This document shows, in pieces, positions 52,718-61,101 of a DNA stretch of 64,000 nucleotides (position 1 is its first letter; every line of letters begins with the position of its first letter). The position numbers and the translations under genes are program-made. The stretch comes from an uncultured SAR86 cluster bacterium. Lineage in GTDB: Bacteria; Pseudomonadota; Gammaproteobacteria; Magnimaribacterales; AG-339-G14. The notes below the pieces were generated by a model. The model was not told the origin of the DNA. It saw only the letters and a list, made by a program, of their open reading frames with translations, and ran no database searches. The stretch is from NCBI GenBank assembly GCA_902540995.1, contig CACBOY010000002.1, positions 1-64,000 of the forward strand. Reading direction: 5' to 3'.

Positions 52718-53747
52718 TCACTTTTATAAGTTGTTTTCCAAAATTCTTACCGCTTAATACATCTCTTAACCCCTGAGGAGCATTCTCGATACCTTCTAAG
52801 ACGGTTTCTTTGTATTTTATTTTACCTTGACGCATCCATTCGGCTAACTCACGTGTTGCCTGTTCCCAGTTTTTATTAAATTCTGTAACCACAAAAAATC
52901 TATGTTCAGGCGCTGGATCTAAATTCCCAAAGATATCAAAGGGAGTCTCAGGCAACTCGCTGCTTTCTGAGATATTTGAATTAAAGGAATTATAAGCTGA
53001 GATAAAGCCACAAATTGGAACTCTCGCTCCAGGATTGAGAAGCTCAGCAACTGCTTTTGAAACTTCTCCACCAACGTTTTCAAAATAGATATCTATCCCA
53101 TCTGAAGAAGCCTTAGATAAGTCATCTCTAAATGTTTTTGATTTATAGTCAATGGCAAAATCTAATCCCATCACATCCTTAACAAAATCACATTTTTTCT
53201 TTCCGCCAGCGATACCTATTGTTTTACAACCAATAAGTTTAGCCATTTGACCAACGACAGAGCCCACAGCTCCAGAGGCTGCAGATACAACTACGGTATC
53301 ACTTTCCTTTACCTTTCCTACTTCTTTAAGTCCAAAATAAGCAGTTCTACCTGGCATGCCTGCTGGTCCTAAAAAAGATTGTATTGGAGCCAAGTCAGGA
53401 TAAATTCTCATTAATGCAGGATTATCATCATTACATCTAATGAAAGACTGCCAACCCAGGTGAGCTGCAACATAATCTCCAATTTGGAATTTCTCTGATC
53501 TGGATTGAATTACTTGTCCAACACTTTCGCCTGTCATTACCTCTCCTATTGCAACAGGCTCTGTATAAGATTTCATATCGTTCATTCTGCCTCGCATGTA
53601 TGGATCAATAGAGAGATACATCACCTTTATTAAGATTTGATTCTCATCAAGATCTTTTATAGAAGCCTCTTCTAATTTCCAACATTCATCTTCCGGCATG
53701 CCTTCAGGTCTTTTTGCTAAGACCCATCTCTTATTAATTTTTTCCAT
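52710..53747 (-). CDS. Zinc-free medium-chain NADP-dependent reductase (CurA/leukotriene B4 dehydrogenase type)
   Basis: The 345-aa protein begins INKRWVLAKRPEGMPEDECWKLEEASI and has the NADP fold VVSAASGAVGSVVGQMAKLIGCKTIGIAGG, with ENVGGEVSKAVAELLNPGARV downstream. It lacks the zinc-binding cysteines of alcohol dehydrogenases, placing it with NADPH-dependent alkenal/one reductases such as E. coli CurA. The likely role is detoxification of alpha,beta-unsaturated carbonyls. It is five bases downstream of tusA on the minus strand. Confidence 0.9.
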   Translation of the reverse strand: MEKINKRWVLAKRPEGMPEDECWKLEEASIKDLDENQILIKVMYLSIDPYMRGRMNDMKSYTEPVAIGEVMTGESVGQVIQSRSEKFQIGDYVAAHLGWQSFIRCNDDNPALMRIYPDLAPIQSFLGPAGMPGRTAYFGLKEVGKVKESDTVVVSAASGAVGSVVGQMAKLIGCKTIGIAGGKKKCDFVKDVMGLDFAIDYKSKTFRDDLSKASSDGIDIYFENVGGEVSKAVAELLNPGARVPICGFISAYNSFNSNISESSELPETPFDIFGNLDPAPEHRFFVVTEFNKNWEQATRELAEWMRQGKIKYKETVLEGIENAPQGLRDVLSGKNFGKQLIKVSD

Positions 53748-53752
53748 GTTCC

Positions 53753-53974
53753 TTATTCTCCCTTTTTTACTCTGAATATAATGATTCCGTCTTCCTCAGA
53801 AAAAGATATCAACGAATGATTAAGATATTCACAGAACTTTTTAACATCTTTAATTGCAGTAGGATCTGTGGCTATGAGAGTCACTTCATCACCTTTTTTA
53901 GCTTCATGAATAGATTGATGAAGAAGCATTATTGGCTCAGGACATTTAAGACCTTTGGCATCTATTTCAATCAT
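53753..53974 (-). CDS. tusA: TusA family sulfurtransferase
   Basis: The protein is 73 aa with the TusA fold and the persulfide-carrying Cys11 in GLKCPEPIMLLHQ. In E. coli TusA accepts sulfur from IscS and passes it to TusBCD for tRNA 2-thiouridine; that partner gene (iscS) is elsewhere in this window. It starts immediately after the MATE gene on the minus strand with no gap. Confidence 0.92.
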   Translation of the reverse strand: MIEIDAKGLKCPEPIMLLHQSIHEAKKGDEVTLIATDPTAIKDVKKFCEYLNHSLISFSEEDGIIIFRVKKGE

Positions 53975-55384
53975 TCAAGAATTTAAGACAAATCTACTTC
54001 TACCTCTACCAGTAGTATAATTAACTCTTGCAATAACAAAAGCTGCCGAAACAAAAAGGCCAACAGTCAAACCAATCCACATACCTGGTGCCCCAATAGG
54101 ATCAGAAAAGAAGTCGGTCATTGACAGGGAATACCCTATTGGCATTCCAATAATCCAATAAGCGATGAACATAAAAAAGAATAAAATCTGAGTATCTTTA
54201 AAGCCCCTCAAAGCACCAACGCCAGCAAAGTTTAGCCCATCTGCAATCTGGAATATGGCAGCAATTATTAATAATGTAGCTGCTAAATTTACAATTTCGA
54301 TATCTGGATTGAAGAAGCTTGCTAAGTAATTACCAAACTCTATGAGGATGAAGGTATTTATAATTGCCAAAAACAAGGCAAAAAACATAGCAAAAAATGA
54401 AGAATATCTTGCTCTATCTAATGAGTTTGACCCTACTAAATTTCCAACTCTAACATTAGCTGCTAAGCCTATTGATAGGGGCAACATAAAAGTTAAGGTA
54501 GTTACTTGCATGGCAATTGCATGAGCAGAAATAACATTCTCACCAAGCCTACTTAAAATCAAACCTGCTCCACTAAAAACAGCTATTTCTATGAATAGGG
54601 TTCCACCAATTGGTATTCCAAGTTTTATGATTTCAGAAATTTGTTTTGGATTAGGAGCTTCAAAATTCTCAAAAAATCTAATTTCTTTAAAGAACTTTGA
54701 AAAATAAATGTATCCAAGAATGATTAAAAGAGAAGACCACGAAGAAATTAAAAATGCTATGCCACAACCTTTACCACCCAATTCAGGGAAGCCAAACTTA
54801 CCAAAAATCAAAACATAATTCACTAGAGCATTTATTAAGACCATCACAACATTTATGTAAGTAATAGGAAGTGGTTTTTTCATACCCTCACACATGGATC
54901 TTAAGGGTTGAAATAAAAACATTGCCGGAGCACCAATCATCAACCCAAATAAATAATCCTTTGTAATGGTCTTTACTTCTTCGGGAGTACCTAAAATATT
55001 AAGAAGTGAATCTGCATTTAACGTGTAAACGACAAATAAAAGAATTAAGGGGATTGCTAGCCAATAAGATTGTTTTACGATGGGTCCAATTTGCGCAATT
55101 TGCCTTGCGCCATAAAATTGAGCAACAAAAGAAGTAACAATAAACAATACTCCTGCGATCCCAAAATAAGCAGGCCAAAAAAGCATATTACCTATAGCAA
55201 CAGCAGCTTGATCAACAGTATTGTAATTACCAGTCATTAAAGCAGAAATTATTCCAGTAGCGTGAGCTGCTAATTGAGTCAAAAGCATTGGAGTAGCTAA
55301 TTTAAAATACTCTTTGGCTTCTTCTGAAGCCATTGAATTTTTTATGACGCTATCTTCTGTAGAAGTGTTGAGGGTTTCTTTCAT
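53975..55384 (-). CDS. MATE family efflux transporter
   Basis: This 469-aa protein has about twelve membrane segments in two similar halves. The N-terminal half has LATPMLLTQLAAHATGIISALMTGNY; the second half has LGIPIGGTLFIEIAVFSGAGLILSRLG, then GLAANVRVGNLVGSN. This is the NorM-like MATE fold, using a cation gradient to export drugs or metabolites. The substrate cannot be inferred. It diverges from the acyltransferase gene across 46 bases. Confidence 0.9.
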   Translation of the reverse strand: MKETLNTSTEDSVIKNSMASEEAKEYFKLATPMLLTQLAAHATGIISALMTGNYNTVDQAAVAIGNMLFWPAYFGIAGVLFIVTSFVAQFYGARQIAQIGPIVKQSYWLAIPLILLFVVYTLNADSLLNILGTPEEVKTITKDYLFGLMIGAPAMFLFQPLRSMCEGMKKPLPITYINVVMVLINALVNYVLIFGKFGFPELGGKGCGIAFLISSWSSLLIILGYIYFSKFFKEIRFFENFEAPNPKQISEIIKLGIPIGGTLFIEIAVFSGAGLILSRLGENVISAHAIAMQVTTLTFMLPLSIGLAANVRVGNLVGSNSLDRARYSSFFAMFFALFLAIINTFILIEFGNYLASFFNPDIEIVNLAATLLIIAAIFQIADGLNFAGVGALRGFKDTQILFFFMFIAYWIIGMPIGYSLSMTDFFSDPIGAPGMWIGLTVGLFVSAAFVIARVNYTTGRGRSRFVLNS

Positions 55385-55430
55385 AGAATCGCTGTATCAT
55401 ACATGATGTAAAAATATCTGGAGATTAAAA

Positions 55431-56153
55431 ATTAGAAAAGACAATAGACCTTTTTGGCTTAAAAGAATTCATTGGTGGTTTGATCAACAATACATAAAAA
55501 AAATTATCACTCCTCAATTTGATCATTTGGGAACCAGCCCTCTTATTTTGGGTGTTAAATATCTTCACGTATCTGGTAAAAACATATCGGTTGGAGATTT
55601 CGCAACTTTTATAACATCCCCAGATGCTCATGTTCACATTACTACATGGAATGCAGACAAACACGATGGAAAAATAGAAGCAGGCAAGTTTTGTTTGTTT
55701 AGTCCAGGAGTAAGAATTTCTGCAGCTACTTCAATAAAAATTGGAGATTCATGTATGTTTGCCAATGGGGCATACATTTCCGACTCTGACTGGCATGGAA
55801 TTTATGATAGAGCTTTGCCTGTTGGAAAGTCTTTAGAAGTAGTTCTAGAAGACAACGTTTGGATAGGAGATAGTGCAATTGTTAACAAAGGGGTGAGAAT
55901 TGGAAAAAATAGCATTGTTGGCGCTGGATCAATAGTGGTTAAAGATGTTCCTCCAAATGTTGTAGTTGCCGGCAATCCTGCAAAAGTAGTAAAAGAATTA
56001 GATGAGAATGAAAAAATGATATCAAGAGCAGATATGTTTTCTTCCCCTAAAGAATTGGATGATTTATACCTCAAAATTGATCAAATCAGTCTTAAAAACA
56101 ATTCTTTTTTTGGCTGGATAAAAAGTAAGTTGCTGCCCAACAAAAACAATTGA
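55431..56153 (+). CDS. Hexapeptide-repeat (left-handed beta-helix) acyltransferase, probable ATT start
   Basis: The C-terminal part has hexapeptide repeats and a LbetaH acetyltransferase end: [64 protein letters not shown]. The track begins at TTG 55527, but the frame is open 96 bases upstream and encodes [23 protein letters not shown], the N-terminus I expect for this family. No ATG, GTG or TTG is available there; ATT at 55431 lies 7 bases after GGAG and would give a 240-aa protein. Its acceptor is unknown. It overlaps pdxB by 4 bases. Confidence 0.82.
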   Translation: MRKDNRPFWLKRIHWWFDQQYIKKIITPQFDHLGTSPLILGVKYLHVSGKNISVGDFATFITSPDAHVHITTWNADKHDGKIEAGKFCLFSPGVRISAATSIKIGDSCMFANGAYISDSDWHGIYDRALPVGKSLEVVLEDNVWIGDSAIVNKGVRIGKNSIVGAGSIVVKDVPPNVVVAGNPAKVVKELDENEKMISRADMFSSPKELDDLYLKIDQISLKNNSFFGWIKSKLLPNKNN

Positions 56154-57256
56154 TGAATATTGTTATTAATAAAGACTTGCACGAGTTAACTAAGACATTT
56201 GAAAGTAATTCTAAATTCAATGTTCGAAGCCTTGCCTCTCACGAAATCTCAAATCAAGCTATCAAAAATTCCGATGCTGTCTTTTTAAGATCTACGACGA
56301 AAATCAACGAAGAATTGTTAGATAACACAAATGTAAAATTTGTCGCTTCTCTAACTTCAGGAGAAGATCATATAGATCAAGATTACTTTAAAAACTCAAA
56401 TATTCATCTTTCTACAGGCAAAGGCGGAAATGCATTAGCTGTCATTGAATATTTATTAAGTGTCTTATCTGTCTTGATTATTGGCAATAAAATTAAGCCC
56501 TATGAGACAAAGTTTGGCATTATCGGATTTGGCAATATTGGTAAAAGATTCAAAAATATTTTGGATGAAATTAATTTTCCTTGTTGTATTTATGATCCAT
56601 ATTTTCCCGAAGTATCCTCTTGCCTTGATGAAGTTTTATCCTCAGAGGTAATTTCCTTAAACTGTTCTTATTCAAAAACTGGAAAATTTCCATCTCATAA
56701 TCTTTTAGATGTAAATTTTCTGAATGAAATGAAAGATGATCAATTTTTAATTAATTCTTCAAGGGGCGAAGTTTTAAGTGATGAGTACTACTTATCAAAA
56801 AAATCAGATAATTTTATTTTTGATGTATGGCCTAATGAACACAATCCTAACTTAACAAAGTTTAAAAAGCCTTATATTGCGACTCCCCATATTGCTGGAA
56901 AAACAATGAGCGCAGAAAATAAATTCAATGAAAAAGCTTTAAGTGAATTTAATAATTTCTTTAATGAAAATCTAGAGGCAATCGAACCTAAGAGATTTAT
57001 AGATTTTACAATAGATAACTCCATAGAAGAGGAAATGGATATCTTTGGAATTCCACCTTCAATCTTTCTAAAAATTTATGATGTTAAAAGAGATGATTTC
57101 GCCTTTAAAAGTTTTTTCAAAACAAAAAAAGATCCAAGGGATTTTCAGGAATTAAGAACTTCACTCAAAAGGCTAGGTTTCAATAATCATAAAATAGTTG
57201 GTGATTTAGGCAGTGCAGCCAAAACAAAATTAGAGCTTTTTGGATTCAGACTTTAA
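56150..57256 (+). CDS. pdxB: Erythronate-4-phosphate dehydrogenase
   Basis: PdxB oxidises 4-phosphoerythronate in pyridoxal phosphate synthesis, supplying cofactor to Alr and IscS. It has [14 protein letters not shown], the NAD fold [27 protein letters not shown] and [12 protein letters not shown] with the catalytic His. The C-terminal PdxB dimerisation domain is present ([33 protein letters not shown]), which separates it from other 2-hydroxyacid dehydrogenases. At 368 aa the length is typical. Confidence 0.93.
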   Translation: MMNIVINKDLHELTKTFESNSKFNVRSLASHEISNQAIKNSDAVFLRSTTKINEELLDNTNVKFVASLTSGEDHIDQDYFKNSNIHLSTGKGGNALAVIEYLLSVLSVLIIGNKIKPYETKFGIIGFGNIGKRFKNILDEINFPCCIYDPYFPEVSSCLDEVLSSEVISLNCSYSKTGKFPSHNLLDVNFLNEMKDDQFLINSSRGEVLSDEYYLSKKSDNFIFDVWPNEHNPNLTKFKKPYIATPHIAGKTMSAENKFNEKALSEFNNFFNENLEAIEPKRFIDFTIDNSIEEEMDIFGIPPSIFLKIYDVKRDDFAFKSFFKTKKDPRDFQELRTSLKRLGFNNHKIVGDLGSAAKTKLELFGFRL

Positions 57257-57276
57257 GAAAGGCATGAATTGTCTAG

Positions 57277-57282
57277 TATAAT
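57277..57282 (+). promoter_or_regulatory. Candidate -10 element before the desaturase gene
   Basis: TATAAT in the 32-base pdxB-desaturase spacer, six bases before the ATG at 57289. If used, the transcript would be nearly leaderless; a chance match in AT-rich DNA is possible. Confidence 0.25.
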
Positions 57283-57288
57283 AAACCG

Positions 57289-58200
57289 ATGATTAACCCA
57301 AATACTCTTCTTTCTGAAGAAGAAATTGCCATTTTGAGAGATCCTAAGGATTGGAGGAATTATTTAGCTATTTTTAGTATTTGGGCTCAAATTGCTCTTG
57401 GTTTTTTCATTTTTTCTTTTTCACCAGGTATCTTAACCTTTTTGGTTGCCGCTCTTATTATCGGAACCAGGCAGTTTGCCCTGGTAGTAATGATGCACGA
57501 TGGCGCTCATAATTTGATTTCAAAGAATAAAAAGATTAACGACTTTATTTCTCAGTGGCTTTGCGCCTATCCAATGATGACAGAAACGATAAGTTATAGA
57601 AAATATCACTTAATACACCACAAACATACGGAAACTGATTTAGACCCTGATAAAACCCTGACCGATCCTTTTCCAGTATCAAAAAAAAGCTTTTCTCGAA
57701 AAGTATTAAGAGATTTAACTGGCATATCTGGTTTGAGGCGTTATTTTGGATACTTGTATTCAGCATGGGGCGTAAATGAAAATACTTTTTTTGGACATCT
57801 TAAGCATTTTGTTTCTTCACTTTATGGTTTCTTAATTTGTCAGCTAATAATTTTTTCGACATTAACTTTTTTTAATGTGCCATGGCTATATTTGCTTTTG
57901 TGGTGGATACCAAAATTAACAATTTTCAGTTTGTTTTACAGGTTAAGAAGCATCTCAGAGCATGCTTGTACATCTGGACAAGATGACTTTACTCATACCA
58001 GAACAACCTTATCTTCAAATTTTGTAAGATATTTCATTGCGCCTCTGAATGTAAATTATCATCTTGAACATCATCTATTTATGTTTTGTCCATGGTATAA
58101 CCTTCCTAAAGCTCACGAAATGCTAAAAGAAAAAGATTTCTACAAAGATTTAGAAATTGAAAATGGTTACTTCAACGTTTTTAAAAAAGTAATTATCTAG
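57289..58200 (+). CDS. Membrane fatty acid desaturase-like protein
   Basis: This 303-aa integral membrane diiron protein has the three histidine boxes of acyl-lipid desaturases and related hydroxylases: HDGAH, HLIHHKHTETD and, near the C-terminus, NYHLEHHLFMFCPWYNLP. Hydrophobic segments flank the boxes (IWAQIALGFFIFSFSPGILTFL; LICQLIIFSTLTFF). A further HxxxH-like element SISEHACTS lies between. It probably introduces double bonds into membrane lipids, but carotenoid or other lipid substrates are possible. Confidence 0.87.
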   Translation: MINPNTLLSEEEIAILRDPKDWRNYLAIFSIWAQIALGFFIFSFSPGILTFLVAALIIGTRQFALVVMMHDGAHNLISKNKKINDFISQWLCAYPMMTETISYRKYHLIHHKHTETDLDPDKTLTDPFPVSKKSFSRKVLRDLTGISGLRRYFGYLYSAWGVNENTFFGHLKHFVSSLYGFLICQLIIFSTLTFFNVPWLYLLLWWIPKLTIFSLFYRLRSISEHACTSGQDDFTHTRTTLSSNFVRYFIAPLNVNYHLEHHLFMFCPWYNLPKAHEMLKEKDFYKDLEIENGYFNVFKKVII

Positions 58201-58201
58201 A

Positions 58202-58585
58202 ATGAACAAAGAAGATCTCAAAGGTAAGATTTCTAAAGCATCTTACATAGTCACTCAAGAGCATGGAACTGAAGCACCTTTTTCTGGTGAACTTTTGGAT
58301 ACAAAAGAGGAAGGTATTTTTACTTGTGTTTGTTGCGGCAATGAGCTTTTTTCCTCAGATACAAAATATGATTCCGGAACTGGATGGCCAAGCTTTTGGG
58401 ATGTTCTTAATGAAAATTCTGTTGGTGAAGAAATTGACAAAAGTCATGGGATGATTCGAACAGAAGTGCATTGCCAAAAGTGCAATGCTCACTTAGGACA
58501 TTTGTTTCCTGATGGGCCGATGCCTACAGGAAAAAGGTATTGTATGAATTCTGTTGCAATGCAGTTTAAAAAATCTGATAAATAA
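58202..58585 (+). CDS. msrB: Peptide-methionine (R)-S-oxide reductase MsrB
   Basis: MsrB repairs oxidised methionine. It shows zinc cysteines in CVCCGNELF and CQKCNAHLGHLF, the SGTGWPSFWD motif, and the catalytic cysteine in GKRYCMNSVAMQF. The 127-aa length is typical of the single-domain form. It starts one base after the desaturase stop and is followed by murJ after two bases. Confidence 0.96.
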   Translation: MNKEDLKGKISKASYIVTQEHGTEAPFSGELLDTKEEGIFTCVCCGNELFSSDTKYDSGTGWPSFWDVLNENSVGEEIDKSHGMIRTEVHCQKCNAHLGHLFPDGPMPTGKRYCMNSVAMQFKKSDK

Positions 58586-58587
58586 AG

Positions 58588-60144
58588 TTGGATTCCTCAC
58601 AAAGTCAAAAGGCTAAAACTTCTCTTAAGACTCTAGTTGTTTCATTTTGGACTTTTATTTCGAGAATATTTGGAGTTTTAAGAGACATAGCAACCACATA
58701 TATTTTAGGAGCTGGAGTTGCTCACGATGTATTTGTGGTGATGCTAAAAATACCCAACTTATTCAGAAGGCTAGTTGCTGAGGGTGCTTTTAGCCAAGCT
58801 TTCATTCCTGTCTTAACGGAATACAAGAATAACCAATCAAAGGAAGAGCTAAAGAAGCTGATAGATTTAACTTTTACTGCAATTTCGTCATTGGTTTTAT
58901 TCCTTTGTATTTTGTTCATGATTTTTGCTCCAATCGTGGTTTTTATTTTTGCTCCAGGGTTTTATTTTGATCCGGCAAAAAAAATTCTTGCGATAGAAGT
59001 CTTAAGAATTACTTTTCCTTACCTATTTTTTGTATCTTTGGTTGCTTTTTTTGGGGCCATACTGAATTCTTTTAGCTTTTTTTCCATCCCAGCTGCAACT
59101 CCTATTGCTTTTAACTTAAGCATTATTATTGGAGCAATATTTTTTACAGATTACTTTCAACTTCCGGTTTTGGCTATTGCTTGGGGAGTTTTTGCCGCAG
59201 GACTCATTCAATTTTTTATAAATATAATTCCTATTCTCAAACTCAAGCTGTTTCCAAAATTAAAATTGGATTTTAATCATCCTGGATTAAAAAAAATTTC
59301 AATATTGATGCTTCCAGGAATTTTAAGTGGTGGAATAATTCAAATTAATATCCTTATAGATACAATTTTTGCATCCCTACTAAAAACCGGAAGTCCAACT
59401 TGGCTATATCTTTCAGATAGACTAATTCAATTACCTTTAGGAATTTTTGCTATTGCTGCAGCTACAGTTATTTTGCCTGCTTTATCAAATGCTGCTGCTC
59501 TAAAAAATGATTTGGAATTCAATGAAAAATTTAATTGGGCTTTAAAATTCATATTTATTGTAGGTATCCCGTCATCAGTTGGGCTTTACTTTTTAAGCTC
59601 GGAAATCATTAGCATTTTATTCTTGCGAGGTGAGTTTTCAACTTCAGATGCTCTTATGACAAGTTATAGTCTAAAAGCATTTTGTTTTGGGTTGATTGCA
59701 TTTATGGCTATAAAAATTCTCAATGTAGGTTTTTTTGCAAGACAAGACCCCAAAACTCCAATGTATGTTGCTCTAGTATCCTTGATCCTTAATGTATTTT
59801 TTAATTGGCTTTTTGCTTTTAAGTTTGGTTATGGTCATATTGGTTTAGCAATTGGAAGTGTTATAGCTGCGATAGTTAGCTTTTTTATTTTGAGTTTTAT
59901 ACTTATAAAACGATCCATATTAACCCTAGAAGGAGATTCAGTGATTTTTCTTATGAAAATTATTATCAGTTCTTTGGGTTTATTTATTGGACTTCTTGGC
60001 TTTCAAACATTATTTCCTAACTTTTCCGACTGGAGTTTGTTAGTTCAAATTTTTAATTTACTCTCCATCATTTTCTTTGGAGCATTTATATATTTTGGTT
60101 TAATGTTTGTACTCGGCTTAAGGATGAGTTTTTTTAAAAATTAA
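58588..60144 (+). CDS. murJ: Lipid II flippase MurJ
   Basis: MurJ moves lipid II across the inner membrane for peptidoglycan synthesis. It has about fourteen membrane segments. The N-terminus contains FWTFISRIFGVLRDIATTYILGAG and LFRRLVAEGAFSQAFIPVL, the MVN family signature with conserved Arg residues; TWLYLSDRLIQLPLGIFAIAAATVILPALS lies in the central region. The 518-aa length is typical. The start is TTG. It abuts ribF directly, the usual order. Confidence 0.96.
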   Translation: MDSSQSQKAKTSLKTLVVSFWTFISRIFGVLRDIATTYILGAGVAHDVFVVMLKIPNLFRRLVAEGAFSQAFIPVLTEYKNNQSKEELKKLIDLTFTAISSLVLFLCILFMIFAPIVVFIFAPGFYFDPAKKILAIEVLRITFPYLFFVSLVAFFGAILNSFSFFSIPAATPIAFNLSIIIGAIFFTDYFQLPVLAIAWGVFAAGLIQFFINIIPILKLKLFPKLKLDFNHPGLKKISILMLPGILSGGIIQINILIDTIFASLLKTGSPTWLYLSDRLIQLPLGIFAIAAATVILPALSNAAALKNDLEFNEKFNWALKFIFIVGIPSSVGLYFLSSEIISILFLRGEFSTSDALMTSYSLKAFCFGLIAFMAIKILNVGFFARQDPKTPMYVALVSLILNVFFNWLFAFKFGYGHIGLAIGSVIAAIVSFFILSFILIKRSILTLEGDSVIFLMKIIISSLGLFIGLLGFQTLFPNFSDWSLLVQIFNLLSIIFFGAFIYFGLMFVLGLRMSFFKN

Positions 60145-61101
60145 ATGTATTTGATAAGAGGAGTAAAAAACTTACCGCTATTCAATGAGAGATTTAGCGA
60201 AGAACAACTCGTAGTTACTATTGGCAACTTTGACGGCCTCCATAAAGGGCATAAAAAAATTATTCAGGAAATGAAAAATATTTCTCAAAATTCAAGTGCT
60301 AAAACAATGGTGATATTTACTGAACCTCATGCAAAGGAATTCTTTTCTATGGATAAAAACATCATGGAGCAGCCAGCAAGAATCTCCCCTTGGCGTGACA
60401 AGTTTAAAAATTTAGAAAATGAAAATATAGATTTTGCCTTTTTCTTAAAATTCAATAAGTCTCTTCAAACAATGAGTCCAGAAATATTTATTGAGAAAGT
60501 TTTAGGACCATTAAATATTAGCAATTTAATGATAGGAGATGACTTTAGATTTGGACAGGATAGAAAAGGAGATTTTTTGATGCTTAAAGATTGGAGTGAG
60601 AGTCAGGGTATTTCATTGTCAAAATTACCTACTTTTTCAATCGATAACCGTCGCGTTAGCAGTACTTGGATTAGAGAAACACTATCTTTAAGTGATTTTT
60701 CGACAACAAAGAAATTATTGGGCAGACCTTACTCCTTTGAGGGAAAAGTTGTTCATGGAAACAGATTGGGGAGATCAATAGGATTCCCAACCGCAAATAT
60801 ATGGCTTCCGAAAAATAATTTGCCTATAAAAGGAGTGTTCTCTGTAAAGATTTCAATAGATGTGTCAGAATTTGAGGGTATTGCCAATATTGGAATCAGA
60901 CCTACGGTTGGAGGTACCTCTCCAGTACTAGAAGTAAATATTTTTGATTTTAAAAAAGAAATATATGGGAAGCGTATAAAAGTAGAATTCGTTAAAAAAA
61001 TAAGAGATGAAAAAAAGTTCGATAGTCTTGATGATCTAAAAAAACAAATTGCAAAAGACGTAAATACTGCCAAAGAACAATTACTAGATGAAAAAAATTA
61101 A
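60145..61101 (+). CDS. ribF: Bifunctional riboflavin kinase / FAD synthetase
   Basis: RibF makes FMN and FAD, needed by SdhA, MurB-type and Kor flavoproteins. The N-terminal adenylyltransferase has VTIGNFDGLHKGHKKII and, later, IGDDFRFGQDRKGDF and RVSSTWIRE. The C-terminal riboflavin kinase has GKVVHGNRLGRSIGFPTANIWLP and GVFSVKI with IANIGIRPTVGGTSPVLEVNIFDF. The 318-aa length is typical. It overlaps ileS by 14 bases. Confidence 0.97.
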   Translation: MYLIRGVKNLPLFNERFSEEQLVVTIGNFDGLHKGHKKIIQEMKNISQNSSAKTMVIFTEPHAKEFFSMDKNIMEQPARISPWRDKFKNLENENIDFAFFLKFNKSLQTMSPEIFIEKVLGPLNISNLMIGDDFRFGQDRKGDFLMLKDWSESQGISLSKLPTFSIDNRRVSSTWIRETLSLSDFSTTKKLLGRPYSFEGKVVHGNRLGRSIGFPTANIWLPKNNLPIKGVFSVKISIDVSEFEGIANIGIRPTVGGTSPVLEVNIFDFKKEIYGKRIKVEFVKKIRDEKKFDSLDDLKKQIAKDVNTAKEQLLDEKN

